From: Pirellulales bacterium
GTDB taxonomy: Bacteria > Planctomycetota > Planctomycetia > Pirellulales > Thermoguttaceae
DNA length: 7,651 nt
Direction of reading: 5' to 3'
Assembly (NCBI GenBank): GCA_030617125.1
Contig: JAUWWA010000073.1
Location: forward strand, 1-7,651
Shown: in pieces, positions 6,829 to 7,651 of the stretch
Layout: every line of letters begins with the position of its first letter
Position numbering within the stretch: position 1 is the stretch's first letter
Translations under genes and position numbers: made by a program
Notes under the pieces: generated by a model
Seen by the model: the letters and a program-made list of their open reading frames with translations, nothing else
What the model was told of the DNA's origin: nothing
Databases searched by the model: none

Positions 6829-7651
6829 ATGACCCGAACGTCCTCTACAACCGCCGCAGACAAGACCGGGCCGCCGATCCCCTTGCTGATCGGCTCCGCC
6901 ACGGCGATGGAAGAGGTCTACCAGCTTACCCGGCAGGTCGCCCGATCCAACGCCTCGGTGTTGCTCTTGGGCGAGACGGGCACCGGCAAGGAGCTTGTGG
7001 CCAAGGCCATCCACCAACTCAGCCCACGCGGCAGCGGCCCGTTCGTCCGCGTCAACTGCGGCGCGCTGGCCGAAAACCTGCTCGAAAGCGAACTGTTCGG
7101 GCACGTCCGCGGCTCGTTTACCGGCGCCGTCGACAACCGCACCGGGCGTTTCGAGGCCGCTCACACCGGAACCGTCTTCCTCGACGAGATCAACTCCACC
7201 CCCGCCAAGCTGCAAGTCAAGCTGCTGCGCGTACTTCAGGAACACGAGTTCGAGCGGGTGGGCGACACACACACCATTTGCGTTGATACCCGGGTGATCG
7301 CCGCAAGTAACCGTGATTTGCTCGAAGAAATCGACGCCGGACGGTTCCGCGAGGAACTCTACTACCGGCTCAACGTCGTCACGATCCACGTGCCGCCGCT
7401 GCGCGAACGCCTCGAGGACATCGGCGAACTCGTCGGCCACTTCCTGAGAATCTACAACGAGCAGAACGATTGCCATGTACCGCGTGTGCAACCGGCGGCC
7501 ATGGAAGCCCTGAAGCAGTATGATTGGCCGGGGAATGTGCGCGAGTTGCAAAACTACATCGAGCGGGCGGTCGTCCTGGCCACGGGCGACGAATTGACCC
7601 TCGACCTGCTGCCCGAGGTCGTCCGCGGCGAGCGGCCCCGGCGAATCGGAC
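6829..7651 (+). CDS. Sigma-54-dependent transcriptional activator, 5' part (3' end outside window)
   Basis: This is a bacterial enhancer-binding protein that uses ATP hydrolysis to open promoters held by sigma-54 RNA polymerase. The 274 visible residues contain nearly the whole AAA+ domain: Walker A GETGTGKE (48-55), the sigma-54-contacting loop GSFTGA (95-100, a variant of GAFTGA), Walker B GTVFLDEI with D119-E120, sensor I ASNRD (159-163), the arginine-finger region [10 protein letters not shown] (173-182), and the sensor II block WPGNVREL (233-240). The reading frame has a TGA at 6784-6786, so no receiver, GAF or PAS domain can precede it; only about 20 residues come before the AAA+ domain, similar to PspF-type activators. 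ATG 6829 is the first ATG in frame (TTG 6823 is an alternative) and has no Shine-Dalgarno sequence. The frame is open to the window end, where a C-terminal Fis-type helix-turn-helix is expected. Its targets cannot be read from here. Confidence 0.95.
   Translation, partial: MTRTSSTTAADKTGPPIPLLIGSATAMEEVYQLTRQVARSNASVLLLGETGTGKELVAKAIHQLSPRGSGPFVRVNCGALAENLLESELFGHVRGSFTGAVDNRTGRFEAAHTGTVFLDEINSTPAKLQVKLLRVLQEHEFERVGDTHTICVDTRVIAASNRDLLEEIDAGRFREELYYRLNVVTIHVPPLRERLEDIGELVGHFLRIYNEQNDCHVPRVQPAAMEALKQYDWPGNVRELQNYIERAVVLATGDELTLDLLPEVVRGERPRRIG

Noticed and set aside
6670..7551. 293-residue - strand frame opposite the sigma-54 activator
   Set aside because: The + strand carries every AAA+ enhancer-binding motif, so the - strand frame is a high-GC shadow.

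Overview
The window suggests a member of the Planctomycetota, probably near the Pirellulales. This is inferred from the high-GC coding style, an argininosuccinate lyase with a [12 protein letters not shown] signature, an exported HEAT-repeat protein, secreted fucosidase-type glycoside hydrolases, weak or absent Shine-Dalgarno sites, and intergenic DNA rich in palindromes and heptamer repeats. No ribosomal RNA or other taxonomic marker is present, so the assignment is a judgement.

Four genes lie on the + strand, and nothing convincing is coded on the - strand. (1) 203-1597 is argH, argininosuccinate lyase, the last step of arginine synthesis; positions 1-202 are non-coding upstream DNA with only a small hairpin. 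(2) 1646-3862 encodes an exported 738-residue HEAT-repeat protein with a degenerate, response-regulator-like receiver domain embedded in it. It lies 48 bases after argH, with a GC-rich hairpin in the gap. (3) 3944-6265 encodes a secreted GH95-family alpha-L-fucosidase with its catalytic residues intact. (4) 6829 to the window end is the 5' part of a sigma-54-dependent activator that begins almost directly with its AAA+ domain, without a receiver or GAF sensor. Its DNA-binding end lies outside the window.

The genes do not form an obvious pathway. argH and the HEAT gene are close enough to be co-transcribed. The GH95 gene looks like an insertion or separately acquired gene: its base composition is visibly less GC-rich than that of the HEAT gene, and arrays of the same 7-base repeat (consensus AGTGGRY) lie before it (3851-3906) and beyond it (6700-6727) in the same orientation.

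The 563-base gap between the GH95 gene and the regulator (6266-6828) is packed with structure. It holds a 109-base element with 21-base terminal inverted repeats (6329-6437), an 87-base BIME-like double palindrome (6526-6612), the second heptamer array, and a C-rich leader before the regulator. The most interesting points are these repeats and the exported pseudo-receiver. I found no CRISPR array, tRNA, defence system or complete mobile element.
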